The position numbers and the translations under genes are program-made. From NCBI GenBank assembly GCA_024636475.1, contig JAGXHA010000055.1, positions 17,818-81,817 on the forward strand: a DNA stretch of 64,000 nt, given 5' to 3'. The notes under the pieces were generated by a model. It searched no databases. It was not told the origin of the DNA and saw only the letters and a list, made by a program, of their open reading frames with translations. Below, in pieces: positions 1-8,912 of the stretch; the stretch's first letter is position 1, and each line of letters opens with the position of its first letter. The stretch comes from Roseobacter sp. GTDB taxonomy: Bacteria > Pseudomonadota > Alphaproteobacteria > Rhodobacterales > Rhodobacteraceae.

Positions 1-200
1 CACTCAAGATTGAAGCCAGCGCAGACTGATCGACAAACAAACGCAGGGCTTACCTATGTAAGACCTTTTTTGCAGTCGCAGACACTGCAAAGCGATAAAC
101 GGCCCGCTCCTTAAAACAGAAATCCCAAAAGTGCCACGGTGGCATCACAGTTTTGCCCTGCTTTGACGTCATCCGTACCACTGTAGCTTCATTTGGCTTC

Positions 201-247
201 CCTTGGCGTCGCGTCTAATAGCCCCCACCCAGTGCGCGACGCCGAGG
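201..247. other. Long hairpin upstream of the gamma-glutamyltransferase gene
   Basis: A 13-base arm at 201-213 pairs with 235-247, including a perfect 9-base core (GGCGTCGCG / CGCGACGCC) and one G-U pair, around a 21-base loop. No T-run follows on either strand, so it is not a standard intrinsic terminator. It could be a transcript-end structure for a gene off the left edge or a leader structure. Confidence 0.45.
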
Positions 248-299
248 TATTTAACACTCAAGAAAAAATTGGTTTTCCGCCACGCGGCACGCTAGGTTC

Positions 300-313
300 T
301 GATGAAATCATCA
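300..313. promoter_or_regulatory. Palindrome TGATGAAATCATCA, possible operator
   Basis: A perfect 14-base palindrome (TGATGA-AA-TCATCA) ends 22 bases before the ATG of the gamma-glutamyltransferase gene. The position suits a repressor site, but no regulator gene is adjacent and the site matches no motif I can name. Confidence 0.3.
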
Positions 314-335
314 CCGCAACAGGAATACGAATACT

Positions 336-1913
336 ATGCGCGATTTTCAACTTCCAGGACGGTCTCCCGTTCTGGCGACAAATGGCATGTGTGCCACCTC
401 CCATCCTTTGGCAGCAAAGACTGCGATCAACATCCTTGAACGCGGCGGCAACGCAATGGATGCAGCCATTGCCGGTGCTGTCTTGTTGGGCATATGTGAA
501 CCGCAAATGACAGGGATTGGCGGCGATTGTTTCGTGCTTTATTCGCCAGCAGGCAGTGACGAAGTACATGCGCTCAACGGATCTGGTCGCGCGCCAAAGG
601 CATTGAATGCCGGGATCTTGCGGGATGCAGGCGAAAGCACAGTCCCATTGAACAGCGCCCATTCAGTAACTGTACCCGGTGCCATGGACGCATTTTGCAC
701 CTTGTCGGACGAGATCGGTAAACTTGGCCTTGATGCTATCCTTGCACCGGCAATTCACTATGCCGAGAACGGGGTGCCGGTCGCCTCTCGTGTGGCGTTT
801 GATTGGGCCAATGATGCGAAAACCCTGCAAGGCAAGGCGCGTGATTTCTATTTGATGGATGGGAAGGCCCCGCAATCTGGCGCGTTATTCAGCGCCCCCG
901 GTCAGGCAGAGGTCCTGCGCCGTGTCGCGAAAAACGGTCGTGACGCGTTCTACACAGGAGAAATCGCCGAGGACATGATTGCAGCGCTGAACGACATGGG
1001 TGGCCTGCACACCGCTGACGATTTCGCACTCACAGCCTGTACCAAAAGCGACCCGATCGCTACGACCTACAAAAATGTCGAACTGCTGGAACATGCCCCG
1101 AATGGTCAGGGGGCCACAGCGCTGTTGATGCTGAATATCCTCGCGCATTTCGACATCGCCGGAATGGAGCCTTTTGGTGCGCAGCGTGTGCACATCGAGG
1201 CGGAAGCCGCCAAGCTGGCTTATGATGCGCGGGATCGTATACTTGCCGATTCCGACCACACATCGCGCCTGGACTTCATGCTCGCGCCAATGACAGCGCA
1301 GAAACTGGCAGAGTTGATCGACCCCAATAAAGCAATGTTCGACCCCAGACCTTTGTCCGAGGCTGTGCACAAAGACACGATTTACATCACGGTCGTTGAT
1401 AAAGATGGCATGGCTGTATCGCTGATCTATTCGATTTTCCATGGTTTTGGATCGGGAATTGCGTCTGACAAATTCGGTATCCTGATGCAAAATCGCGGAG
1501 CTGGATTTACCCTTGAGGAAGGTCATGTGAACGAATTGCAAGGCGGCAAGCGCCCGATGCATACGATTATTCCTGGCATGATCCGACAAGACGGCAAGGT
1601 GACGATGCCGTTTGGGGTGATGGGCGGTGCTTATCAACCCAACGGGCACGCACGGTTTGTTTCAAATCTGACGGACTTTGGGATGGATCCACAGGCCACT
1701 ATTGATGCGCCCCGCGCATTTTCACACGAAGGCGTGCTAAGGGTCGAACGCGGTTATAGCGACGATGTGCGCGAAAAACTGACCCAGATGGGCCACCGCG
1801 TTGAAGTTCCAAAAACACCGATTGGCGGCGCTCAGGCAATCAAATTGCGCAGCGATGGCGTGCTTGAAGGTGCAAGTGACCCGCGCAAAGACGGCTGTGC
1901 TTTGGGATACTAA
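336..1913 (+). CDS. Gamma-glutamyltransferase family protein
   Basis: This 525-residue protein belongs to the N-terminal-nucleophile gamma-glutamyltranspeptidase family, which hydrolyses or transfers the gamma-glutamyl group of glutathione and related compounds. The N-terminal part has the family segment ERGGNAMDAAIA. Thr348 in KDTIYITVVD aligns with the Thr at which the precursor self-cleaves into large and small subunits. There is no obvious signal peptide, so it may act in the cytoplasm or be one of the family members with another amide substrate, such as acylases. It is monocistronic and converges on hspQ. Confidence 0.85.
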   Translation: MRDFQLPGRSPVLATNGMCATSHPLAAKTAINILERGGNAMDAAIAGAVLLGICEPQMTGIGGDCFVLYSPAGSDEVHALNGSGRAPKALNAGILRDAGESTVPLNSAHSVTVPGAMDAFCTLSDEIGKLGLDAILAPAIHYAENGVPVASRVAFDWANDAKTLQGKARDFYLMDGKAPQSGALFSAPGQAEVLRRVAKNGRDAFYTGEIAEDMIAALNDMGGLHTADDFALTACTKSDPIATTYKNVELLEHAPNGQGATALLMLNILAHFDIAGMEPFGAQRVHIEAEAAKLAYDARDRILADSDHTSRLDFMLAPMTAQKLAELIDPNKAMFDPRPLSEAVHKDTIYITVVDKDGMAVSLIYSIFHGFGSGIASDKFGILMQNRGAGFTLEEGHVNELQGGKRPMHTIIPGMIRQDGKVTMPFGVMGGAYQPNGHARFVSNLTDFGMDPQATIDAPRAFSHEGVLRVERGYSDDVREKLTQMGHRVEVPKTPIGGAQAIKLRSDGVLEGASDPRKDGCALGY

Positions 1914-1950
1914 TTCTTACGGGGAGGCGAGTAGAGCCTCGTCTTCCCGG

Positions 1951-2277
1951 TTAATTCAGCTGGAAATGCAGCGGGTAGGCTCCGTCGGTTAATGGGCCAA
2001 AAAGATCAGGAATATCAGGGTGATCCACAGGTTCGCCCGAATAATCGGCGATCAAATTCTGCTCGGAAACATAAGCGACATAGTAGCTTTGGTCGTTCTC
2101 GGCGAGAAGATGATAATAGGGCTGGTCCTTAACTGGTCGGCTATCTTCCGGAATAGCCTCGTACCACTCGTCCGTGTTGGCAAATTCCGGATCCACGTCA
2201 AAGATCACACCCCTAAAGGGATGTTTTTTGTGCCGCACGATTTGGCCCAGATGATATTTTGCGCGTGTTTTAATCAT
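1951..2277 (-). CDS. hspQ: Heat shock protein HspQ (YccV-like, hemimethylated-DNA-binding fold)
   Basis: The 108-residue product matches the HspQ/YccV family throughout: YHLGQIVRHKKHPFRGVIFD near the N-terminus, then DQPYYHLL and YVSEQNL. In enterobacteria HspQ acts as a specificity factor for the Lon protease. I chose the ATG at 2277, at residue MIKTRAKYHLG, because the 18 codons upstream in the same frame are not family-like. A possible GAAAGG ribosome site lies about 15 bases upstream. The gene is divergent from the AEC carrier. Confidence 0.85.
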   Translation of the reverse strand: MIKTRAKYHLGQIVRHKKHPFRGVIFDVDPEFANTDEWYEAIPEDSRPVKDQPYYHLLAENDQSYYVAYVSEQNLIADYSGEPVDHPDIPDLFGPLTDGAYPLHFQLN

Positions 2278-2361
2278 AACATTGATGCATCTACCTTTCG
2301 TTAGTAGTCGCTTCAAGGGGCATTTGTCCAATCACAGAAGCCCAAGACAAGGAAACAGTGT

Positions 2362-3228
2362 GTGAACCTAACGCTGACAGTACTCGAGATCGTGGCACCC
2401 GTTTTCCTTCTGGCCGGGATCGGGTTCGGCTGGGTCAAGCTGGGATTTGAATACCGCATCCAGTTTGTCACGCAACTGGCGATGACCCTGTCGGTGCCCT
2501 GTCTGATCTTTGTCTCGCTGATGAAGGCGCAGATTGATCCAGCCGCATTGACCGCATTATCGCTCGCCACTGTTGCAGCTTATGGTGGCGTCACACTGGT
2601 TGCTGTCACCATTGTTTGGGGTATGGGATTGAACAGGCGCACCTATCTGGCCCCTTTGATCTTTGGCAATACTGGGAATCTGGGACTGCCCCTCGCACTT
2701 TTTGCCTTTGGTGATACGGGGCTCAGTTACGCCGTCGTCGTGTTTGCGATCATGGCGATTTGGTCATTTACCTTTGGAATCTGGCTGGTCGCAGGTGCCG
2801 GCTCCTTTGGCAAAGTCATCCGCGAACCGCTGGTTTGGGCGACCTTGCTGGGCGCTTTATTTCTGGTCCAAGGCTGGGAAACTCCCAAGTTCTTGACCAA
2901 CACACTTAGCCTTTTAGGACAAATGGCGATCCCGATGATGCTGATCACCCTTGGCGTAGCAGTCGCGCGACTGTCGCCCGGCGGCGTCGGACGCGCGGTG
3001 TTTCTATCTGCGGTCAAACTGGTGATCTGCGTTGCAATCGCCTGGGGCGCGGGGCTTTATTTCGATCTGGACCGTGTGGCCTTTGGTGTGCTGGTCTTGC
3101 AGGTTGCAACACCTGTGGCCGTAACTTCCTATCTGCTGGCAGAGAAATACGGCGCCGATGCGCAGTCCGTTGCGGGGCTGGTCGTTGTCTCAACGCTTAT
3201 GTCAGTTGGGCCTTGCCCATATTGCTAG
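2362..3228 (+). CDS. AEC-family (auxin efflux carrier/MdcF-like) transporter with frameshifted 3' end
   Basis: A ten-helix-type AEC permease of 288 residues starting at GTG. The family hallmark FGNTGNLGLPLALFAFG is present near residues 95-111. The family exports or imports organic anions such as malonate. The last residues after STLMSV read GPCPYC and stop at a TAG. If one base is added at the GGG near 3199-3201, the frame reads GALPILLAFLL and stops at TAA 3240-3242, which is the usual family ending. So the gene probably carries a one-base deletion or the sequence has an error there. Loss of about five residues of the last helix may or may not abolish function. Confidence 0.8.
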   Translation: MNLTLTVLEIVAPVFLLAGIGFGWVKLGFEYRIQFVTQLAMTLSVPCLIFVSLMKAQIDPAALTALSLATVAAYGGVTLVAVTIVWGMGLNRRTYLAPLIFGNTGNLGLPLALFAFGDTGLSYAVVVFAIMAIWSFTFGIWLVAGAGSFGKVIREPLVWATLLGALFLVQGWETPKFLTNTLSLLGQMAIPMMLITLGVAVARLSPGGVGRAVFLSAVKLVICVAIAWGAGLYFDLDRVAFGVLVLQVATPVAVTSYLLAEKYGADAQSVAGLVVVSTLMSVGPCPYC

Positions 3229-3313
3229 CGTTTTTGTTATAAGTTTTCGGTGGGCGCATTGATCGAAATCTGGTAGCCTTAACTTAATAAAAAAACGATA
3301 GAGCGAGAGGCAA

Positions 3314-3910
3314 ATGAGCAGAACCTTTTGCGCCATGATAATTGCTGTGTTTTTGGCATCTTGTAGCGGAAGCGGTGGCCCGACCAGCGCCCCGCGAGAT
3401 TTAGACAATGCCTGTGCGATTCTCAAAGAGCGCCCCGAATACTACAGAGCTTTCAAAGCGGCCGAGCGTCGTTGGGGTGTGCCTGTGCATGTCCAGATGG
3501 CGACGATCCATCAAGAAAGCAAATTCATCGGCGATGCGCGGACCCCGTTCCGCTATGTCATTGGCGTCATCCCGATGGGCCGACAGTCCAGCGCGTATGG
3601 GTATGGCCAAGCATTGGATGCAACGTGGGATGAATATTTGAACGAAGCAGGAAGCCGTTTTGCGAAACGCGACAGGATTGATGACGCGTCCGATTTCATG
3701 GGCTGGTACATGACGAAAAGCCGTTCAAAAAATGGAATCGATCTGCATGATGCCGAAAACCAGTATCTTGCCTATCACGAGGGCAACACGGGCTTCGCGC
3801 GTCAAAGCTATAACGCGAAACCGTGGTTGATCGGGGTGGCACGCAAAGTGCAGTTGCGCGCCACGATGTACGAAGGCCAAATCGCAGGCTGTCGTCTGCG
3901 TGGCTGGTAA
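3314..3910 (+). CDS. Transglycosylase SLT-domain lipoprotein
   Basis: A 198-residue predicted lipoprotein with a short signal peptide ending in a lipobox (FLASC, Cys at about residue 17). It is followed by an SLT/lysozyme-like domain with the catalytic-type Glu in ATIHQESKF and later AYGYGQALDATWDEY. The N-terminal VPVHVQMATIHQES segment is typical of soluble lytic transglycosylases that cleave peptidoglycan between MurNAc and GlcNAc. It is probably anchored in the outer membrane facing the periplasm. It is monocistronic, followed by a strong bidirectional terminator. Confidence 0.8.
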   Translation: MSRTFCAMIIAVFLASCSGSGGPTSAPRDLDNACAILKERPEYYRAFKAAERRWGVPVHVQMATIHQESKFIGDARTPFRYVIGVIPMGRQSSAYGYGQALDATWDEYLNEAGSRFAKRDRIDDASDFMGWYMTKSRSKNGIDLHDAENQYLAYHEGNTGFARQSYNAKPWLIGVARKVQLRATMYEGQIAGCRLRGW

Positions 3911-3915
3911 AAACA

Positions 3916-3945
3916 AAAGGCCCAAGGAAATTCCCTTGGGCCTTT
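3916..3945. terminator. Bidirectional intrinsic terminator between the transglycosylase gene and lolA
   Basis: A perfect 12-base stem (AAAGGCCCAAGG / CCTTGGGCCTTT) with a six-base loop. Read on the minus strand it is followed by TTTTGTTTTT. On the plus strand only a weak A/T tract follows. It sits between two converging genes. Confidence 0.85.
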
Positions 3946-3949
3946 AAAA

Positions 3950-4555
3950 TTAACGATCTGAATTAGATGCTTTCCTGTTGATAGCAAACAGACTGTTAGG
4001 CAGCGCCTCGCCCTTTTTCAGATCCCCAAGGACCACCGTCGTCTGGCTGCCGCTGCCATTGTTGATAATCCACTGGCGCAGCTCAATCGGATTTTCTGTA
4101 AATTTCAGCTCGATATAGCCATATTCAGGGTTATCGGGATCTTGCGCCCGCACTGTCGTTGCCGTTCCATCATAGCTGTGGCCGGTGACCATTCTCGCCT
4201 GACTTAGGTTCACATTTGCCGCCAGAATGATCGAAAGCGGTGTCTTGGACAAAGGGTAGGTTTCAGCAGGCTGGTTCGACTTTTTATCATAGATGACAAC
4301 TGTGTTGCTGCCTGCAATGACGATCCCCGTATCGGGCGCATTGTATTCGAACCGCACCCTTCCGGGGCGTTTGATATAGATGGTGCCTGTGCTGATGGAT
4401 CCATCATCATTGATCTGTGTAAAATCGCCTTGCGCGGTCTCCATCGCGTTCAAGTAGCTTGAAATTGCATTCAATTGAAGCTTTTCAGCAGCGGCAGGCA
4501 AAGCCGCCGCGAGGCCAAGGCCAAAGGCCAGAACAGTGGTTGTCACAAAACGCAT
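3950..4555 (-). CDS. lolA: Outer-membrane lipoprotein carrier protein LolA
   Basis: A 201-residue periplasmic protein with a clear signal peptide (about residues 1-23, cleaved after AAA). The mature chain has the LolA pattern: GDFTQ, STGTIYIKRPGRVRFEYNAP and VVIYDKKSNQ. LolA takes mature lipoproteins from the LolCDE complex and carries them through the periplasm to LolB. It lies directly downstream of ftsK on the same strand, separated by a terminator, an order common in alphaproteobacteria. Confidence 0.9.
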   Translation of the reverse strand: MRFVTTTVLAFGLGLAAALPAAAEKLQLNAISSYLNAMETAQGDFTQINDDGSISTGTIYIKRPGRVRFEYNAPDTGIVIAGSNTVVIYDKKSNQPAETYPLSKTPLSIILAANVNLSQARMVTGHSYDGTATTVRAQDPDNPEYGYIELKFTENPIELRQWIINNGSGSQTTVVLGDLKKGEALPNSLFAINRKASNSDR

Positions 4556-4660
4556 TCGAGTATTCCTATCGTTATTTCAGTGCCTCACCTCAAACATAAG
4601 CTTTGACACGGTGATATGCGATATCACAGAGCAGGTTATCGCCTAGCAACGCGCCAAATG

Positions 4661-4692
4661 AAAAGGGGTCGGCCTCTTTCGAAGCCAACCCC
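4661..4692 (-). terminator. Intrinsic terminator downstream of ftsK
   Basis: Read on the minus strand, GGGGTTGGC pairs with GCCGACCCC (nine pairs, one G-U) and is followed by TTTTCATTTG. It starts about 23 bases after the ftsK stop codon, so lolA is likely transcribed from its own promoter. Confidence 0.8.
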
Positions 4693-4714
4693 GCGTTCGC
4701 AACTTTCGTTCCGT

Positions 4715-7603
4715 TTATCCCTGTTCAGGCACCAGAATCTCGCGTTTGCCCACATGGTTCGCTGGCGACACAAGACCTTGATCCTCCATCTGTTCGACCA
4801 AGCGGGCTGCCTTGTTATAGCCAATCGCCAGCTTGCGCTGGATATAGGAGGTCGAACATTTCCGATCTTTGATCACAATGGCAACAGCCGTATCATACAG
4901 CGCATCCTCGCCGTCTGTATTCCCGCCAAGGCCCAGAACGGCGTCGATGCTGCCTTCCTGATCGTCAGCTGGCCCCTCGACCACGCCCGAAATATAGTCT
5001 GGTGCGCCGTAAGCCTTGAGGTGGTTAACGATCTCTTCAACCTCTTCGTCCGACACAAACGGCCCGTGACAGCGGACGATCTTTGATCCGCCGGCCATGT
5101 ACAGCATGTCACCCATGCCTAACAACTGCTCGGCACCCATCTCGCCCAGAATGGTGCGAGAATCGATTTTCGACGTCACCTGAAACGAGATACGCGTCGG
5201 GAAGTTCGCCTTGATCGTGCCGGTAATAACGTCGACCGACGGGCGCTGCGTTGCCATGATCAGGTGGATACCCGAGGCACGGGCCATCTGCGCCAGCCGT
5301 TGAATACAAGCCTCGATTTCTTTGCCTGCGACCATCATCAGATCAGCCATCTCGTCGACGATCACAACGATATAGGGCAGCGTTTCGGGCTTGAATTCAT
5401 CTGTCTCAAAGATCGGCTCGCCTGTGTCTTCGTCAAAGCCGGTCTGGACCGTGCGGCTGAACATTTCGCCTTTGGCAAGAGCCTCGCGCACCCGGCCATT
5501 GTAGCCTTCGATATTGCGCACGCCCATTTTGGACATTTTACGATAACGTTCTTCCATCTCGCCCACAGTCCATTTCAGGGCGACAACAGCCTTTTTGGGG
5601 TCGGTGACAACCGGGGACAACAGATGCGGAATCCCGTCGTAAACGCTCAGTTCCAGCATCTTGGGGTCGATCATGATCATCCGGCATTCTTCCGGCGTCA
5701 GCTTATATAGCAGCGACACGATCATCGTATTGATCGCCACAGATTTACCGGAACCGGTCGTACCAGCGATCAGCAAGTGCGGCATCTTGGCAAGGTTCGC
5801 AACGATGGGATCGCCCCCAATATCTTTGCCCAGGGCCAGCGGCAGGCGCATGGTGCTGTCGCCAAAATCGCGTGCTGCCAGAATTTCGCGCAGGACGACC
5901 TTTTCGCGGTGCTCGTTCGGCAATTCGATGCCGATCACGCTGCGACCCGGCACGGTCGAAACACGCGCGGAAAGTGCCGCCATGGAGCGAGCGATGTCAT
6001 CCGCCAGACCGATAACGCGGCTGGCTTTTAGACCCGGTGCCGGTTCAAGTTCGTACATGGTAACGACAGGACCGGGGCGCACAGCGACGATCTCACCCTT
6101 GACGCCATAGTCGTCCAAGACGCTTTCCAGCATCCGTGCATTTTCTTCCAAGGCATCATCACTCAGATGCAGGCGCTCTACGACATCAGGGCTTTCCAAA
6201 AGGTTCAGCGGTGGCAACTCAAAGCCGGGGTGCGTGTCTTCAAACGTCAATCCGGGCTGCGCCTCGGCCTGAGCCTTTTTACTGGGCATTATTGCTTTAC
6301 GGATCGGTTGCTGCACAACTTTCCGGGGGACCGCGATTGGAATTTGCATCGTCTCTTCGACAACCGCATCCTGCAATGGCAAGGCTTCGTCCTCGGTGAA
6401 CATGTTGTCGTCGACGGCTTCGGGTTCGGCCTGCTGGAACGGCTGCGCGGATTGCATAGGACTGATCGACAGGCGCGAAGCCGTAAGAGGCGGCTCTGCC
6501 CGCGCCGCACCGGTCAATGGCGGCTCTTCGCGCAGATGGCCCCGCGGCGTCGCATCAAGCACCAAAGGATCTGGGCCGCGACCACGCCCGCGGGTCAAAG
6601 GCGCGGTTATGGGCGTATGAACTGCACTGGCGGTCCGCACGCGGTTCTTGATCACATCCGCGATCTTGGTTTTGATCCGGTCATCGCTTGGCGCGAAATC
6701 GATTTCGGGATCCGCCCAATCTTCTACAAGCTCAGCCTCGGGAAGCGCGTCAGCGCGTTTGACCAAAGCGGGCATCTTCGCCAACAGCCCGGTTTTAGGC
6801 GCAACAACCGGGGCCTTGGCATAGGTTTCTTCTTGGTAATATGTTTCAGATGCGGCAAAGGCGGCATTCTCTTCGGCTTCAACACGGTTACGGGCGCGAC
6901 GCTCGGATTGACGCGCCTGCAGCCCCTGAGCCGCCACAACAGCGCCAGAGGCACCACGACCCAGGAGTGTCATCAAACCGGCGTAGGCCATGATAACGCC
7001 CACCAGCATAAAGCGGAAAACGCGATTCAATTCGACCCTGGTGAACCCCAAAACAAAGGCACCAAGTGCGACAATCGCCGCCCCCATCAACAACGACATC
7101 ATTTTGATCGTAAAGGTCGACCCGATGGGTAAGATCGTCAGGATTGCCCCCATAACTGTGTCACCAAACAGACCACCCAGACCAAAGCTATGGGTCTGAA
7201 GCCACGCGGAATCGGGCGTCAACGTCGCCCCGTAAATCGCGCAAAGCGCCACAGCAATCGGCGCGAAAATCAAGCGTCCCATGGCCCGGTCGTTGCCCCG
7301 GTGCAGCGCAAAACGCGCCCCCCAAGCCAGCAAGATCGCTGCGACGGCCCAAGCCCCCCAACCGACGATCATGAACAAAGGTGCCGCCAATGACGCCCCC
7401 ATCCGGCCGAGCCAGTTTTTCGCAGGCGCGTCGGTGGATACCATCCAATTGGGATCGTCGGGCGTGTAGCTGCCAATCATCATCGCGGCCATCAGCCCCA
7501 CAACGATCAAAGCAACACCCAGCAATTCCTTGCCGCGCTTTTCAATCGCTTCTGCCATTTTGCTGTCCAGCAGGGGGTCGCGTCCGCGTGTCTGATATGC
7601 CAT
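4715..7603 (-). CDS. ftsK: DNA translocase FtsK
   Basis: A 962-residue septal DNA pump. The N-terminal ~215 residues hold four or so membrane helices. A variable linker rich in Pro and charged residues follows (roughly 220-490). The motor domain carries the Walker A GTTGSGKS near residue 615 and the Walker [10 protein letters not shown]. The C-terminal gamma winged-helix domain ([17 protein letters not shown]) reads KOPS sequences. FtsK coordinates chromosome dimer resolution by XerCD with cell division. The ATG at 7603 ([12 protein letters not shown]) is preferred to an upstream start 12 codons earlier, whose extra residues are not family-like. Confidence 0.93.
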   Translation of the reverse strand: MAYQTRGRDPLLDSKMAEAIEKRGKELLGVALIVVGLMAAMMIGSYTPDDPNWMVSTDAPAKNWLGRMGASLAAPLFMIVGWGAWAVAAILLAWGARFALHRGNDRAMGRLIFAPIAVALCAIYGATLTPDSAWLQTHSFGLGGLFGDTVMGAILTILPIGSTFTIKMMSLLMGAAIVALGAFVLGFTRVELNRVFRFMLVGVIMAYAGLMTLLGRGASGAVVAAQGLQARQSERRARNRVEAEENAAFAASETYYQEETYAKAPVVAPKTGLLAKMPALVKRADALPEAELVEDWADPEIDFAPSDDRIKTKIADVIKNRVRTASAVHTPITAPLTRGRGRGPDPLVLDATPRGHLREEPPLTGAARAEPPLTASRLSISPMQSAQPFQQAEPEAVDDNMFTEDEALPLQDAVVEETMQIPIAVPRKVVQQPIRKAIMPSKKAQAEAQPGLTFEDTHPGFELPPLNLLESPDVVERLHLSDDALEENARMLESVLDDYGVKGEIVAVRPGPVVTMYELEPAPGLKASRVIGLADDIARSMAALSARVSTVPGRSVIGIELPNEHREKVVLREILAARDFGDSTMRLPLALGKDIGGDPIVANLAKMPHLLIAGTTGSGKSVAINTMIVSLLYKLTPEECRMIMIDPKMLELSVYDGIPHLLSPVVTDPKKAVVALKWTVGEMEERYRKMSKMGVRNIEGYNGRVREALAKGEMFSRTVQTGFDEDTGEPIFETDEFKPETLPYIVVIVDEMADLMMVAGKEIEACIQRLAQMARASGIHLIMATQRPSVDVITGTIKANFPTRISFQVTSKIDSRTILGEMGAEQLLGMGDMLYMAGGSKIVRCHGPFVSDEEVEEIVNHLKAYGAPDYISGVVEGPADDQEGSIDAVLGLGGNTDGEDALYDTAVAIVIKDRKCSTSYIQRKLAIGYNKAARLVEQMEDQGLVSPANHVGKREILVPEQG

Positions 7604-7620
7604 TGCTTTGATCCCTCGAC

Positions 7621-8805
7621 TTATTCTGGATAGAGACAAGCACGGATCGCTTCGATCCCGCGCGTTGTCTCATCTTTTGGGGCGACCATGGCCACCCGGA
7701 TATATGACTTGCCGGGGTTTTCCCCGTTTACGCTCTGCGCCAGATACCCGCCGGGCAGCACGCGCACGCCAGTTTCGCGCCACAGCTTAAGCGCTGCAGT
7801 CTCGTCATCTTTGACCGGCAGCCACAAAAAGAACCCTGCATCGGGGCTTTGGTATCCCGGCACATTGCCAAGGATGCGATCTGCGACCTCGTATTTTTCG
7901 ACATAAAGCTCGCGGCTTTCGATGACATGATCCTCGTCTGCCCACACGGCCGCAGCAGCAGCCTGCAAAGGCAGCGGCAAAGGCGCGCCCGCGTAGTTCC
8001 GCAGTTGCTTGATCTCGCGCATGGTGTTCGGCCCGCTGGCCACAAAACCAGAGCGCAGCCCCGGAAGGTTCGACCGTTTGGAGAGCGAATGAAAAATTAC
8101 CACACGGTCAAGGTCAGCCCCGACCTCGTGGGCCACTTGCAAGGCACCGACCGGAGGCGTGTCGCGGTAAATCTCTGAATAACATTCATCCGCAAAAATC
8201 TTGAAATCGTATTTTTCGGCCAACGCCAGCAGATCGACCCAATATTCGCGTGTCGCCACAGCACCTTGGGGGTTGGCGGGCGAACAGATATATGCGGCCG
8301 TCGTCCGGTTCAGCACGTCTTCGGGCAGGCCAGCAAAGTCTGGCAAATGACCCGTTTCCAGCGTTGCGGGCACCATGATGGGATCAGCCGCAACCGAAAT
8401 CGCAGCGATCATGTAAACCTGATAAAACGGGTTTGGCATCAAGATCGCTGGCTTGTGGCCATTCTTCGTCTCAGGGCACAGCGCCATCACAGCGTTATAA
8501 AGCCCTTCGCGTGTTCCATTCAGCGCCATGACCTGCGTGTCGGCATCAACGCCCACGCCGTAGCGCCGCTTGATCCAGTCCGCGATCGATCCACGCAATT
8601 CGGGCGATCCGTCATTGGGTGGGTAGCTGTTAAATCCAGCCGCATTTTGCGCAATCACATCCATGACCCATGGGGGAAACGCATGTTTCGGCTCACCAAT
8701 CGTCATGTGGACCGGCACGCCACCGCCATCGTGCACATCAAGCAATGCACGTAAACGCGGCCACGCATGGGCCGGAAGGTTCGAAAACCGCTCGGGGTAT
8801 ATCAT
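7621..8805 (-). CDS. Class I/II PLP-dependent aminotransferase (DapC/LL-DAP aminotransferase-like)
   Basis: A fold-type I aminotransferase of 394 residues. The PLP lysine lies in [17 protein letters not shown], and [10 protein letters not shown] and [10 protein letters not shown] are the usual cofactor-contact segments. The N-terminal [12 protein letters not shown] and [11 protein letters not shown] resemble proteins annotated as succinyldiaminopimelate or LL-diaminopimelate aminotransferases, but the substrate cannot be read from sequence. The ATG at 8805 has GAGG eight bases upstream. An in-frame GTG immediately before it (8808) is an equally spaced alternative. It lies upstream of ftsK on the same strand, 17 bases away. 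Confidence 0.8.
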   Translation of the reverse strand: MIYPERFSNLPAHAWPRLRALLDVHDGGGVPVHMTIGEPKHAFPPWVMDVIAQNAAGFNSYPPNDGSPELRGSIADWIKRRYGVGVDADTQVMALNGTREGLYNAVMALCPETKNGHKPAILMPNPFYQVYMIAAISVAADPIMVPATLETGHLPDFAGLPEDVLNRTTAAYICSPANPQGAVATREYWVDLLALAEKYDFKIFADECYSEIYRDTPPVGALQVAHEVGADLDRVVIFHSLSKRSNLPGLRSGFVASGPNTMREIKQLRNYAGAPLPLPLQAAAAAVWADEDHVIESRELYVEKYEVADRILGNVPGYQSPDAGFFLWLPVKDDETAALKLWRETGVRVLPGGYLAQSVNGENPGKSYIRVAMVAPKDETTRGIEAIRACLYPE

Positions 8806-8912
8806 CACAAGTGCCTCGGGTTCGGGATCATAAGCGCCCCGTTTCGTTCAAACTACCCAAGGGCTTGCCTCACGTCCAGAGAATCTAAGACGTAAGACGG
8901 CGTTTGTGTCTT

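Larger units (their letters stand above)
1..335. other. Left-edge region without a confident gene
   Basis: No convincing coding frame lies here. One frame is open from base 1 to a TAA at 112-114 and could be the last 37 codons of a gene lying off the left edge, but nothing in it is recognisable. The rest holds a long hairpin (201-247) and a perfect palindrome (300-313) and probably carries the promoter of the gamma-glutamyltransferase gene starting at 336. Confidence 0.5.

Noticed and set aside
1..114. Open frame from the left edge as the end of a gene
   Set aside because: Only 37 codons, no recognisable motif and unlike a typical C-terminus; kept only as a remark.
885..1649. A 254-codon minus-strand frame inside the gamma-glutamyltransferase gene
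   Set aside because: Antisense to a clear family gene; composition is typical of a shadow frame.
6167..7132. A 321-codon plus-strand frame inside ftsK
   Set aside because: It lies wholly antisense to the linker and membrane region of ftsK, has no family features and only reflects the codon bias of ftsK.
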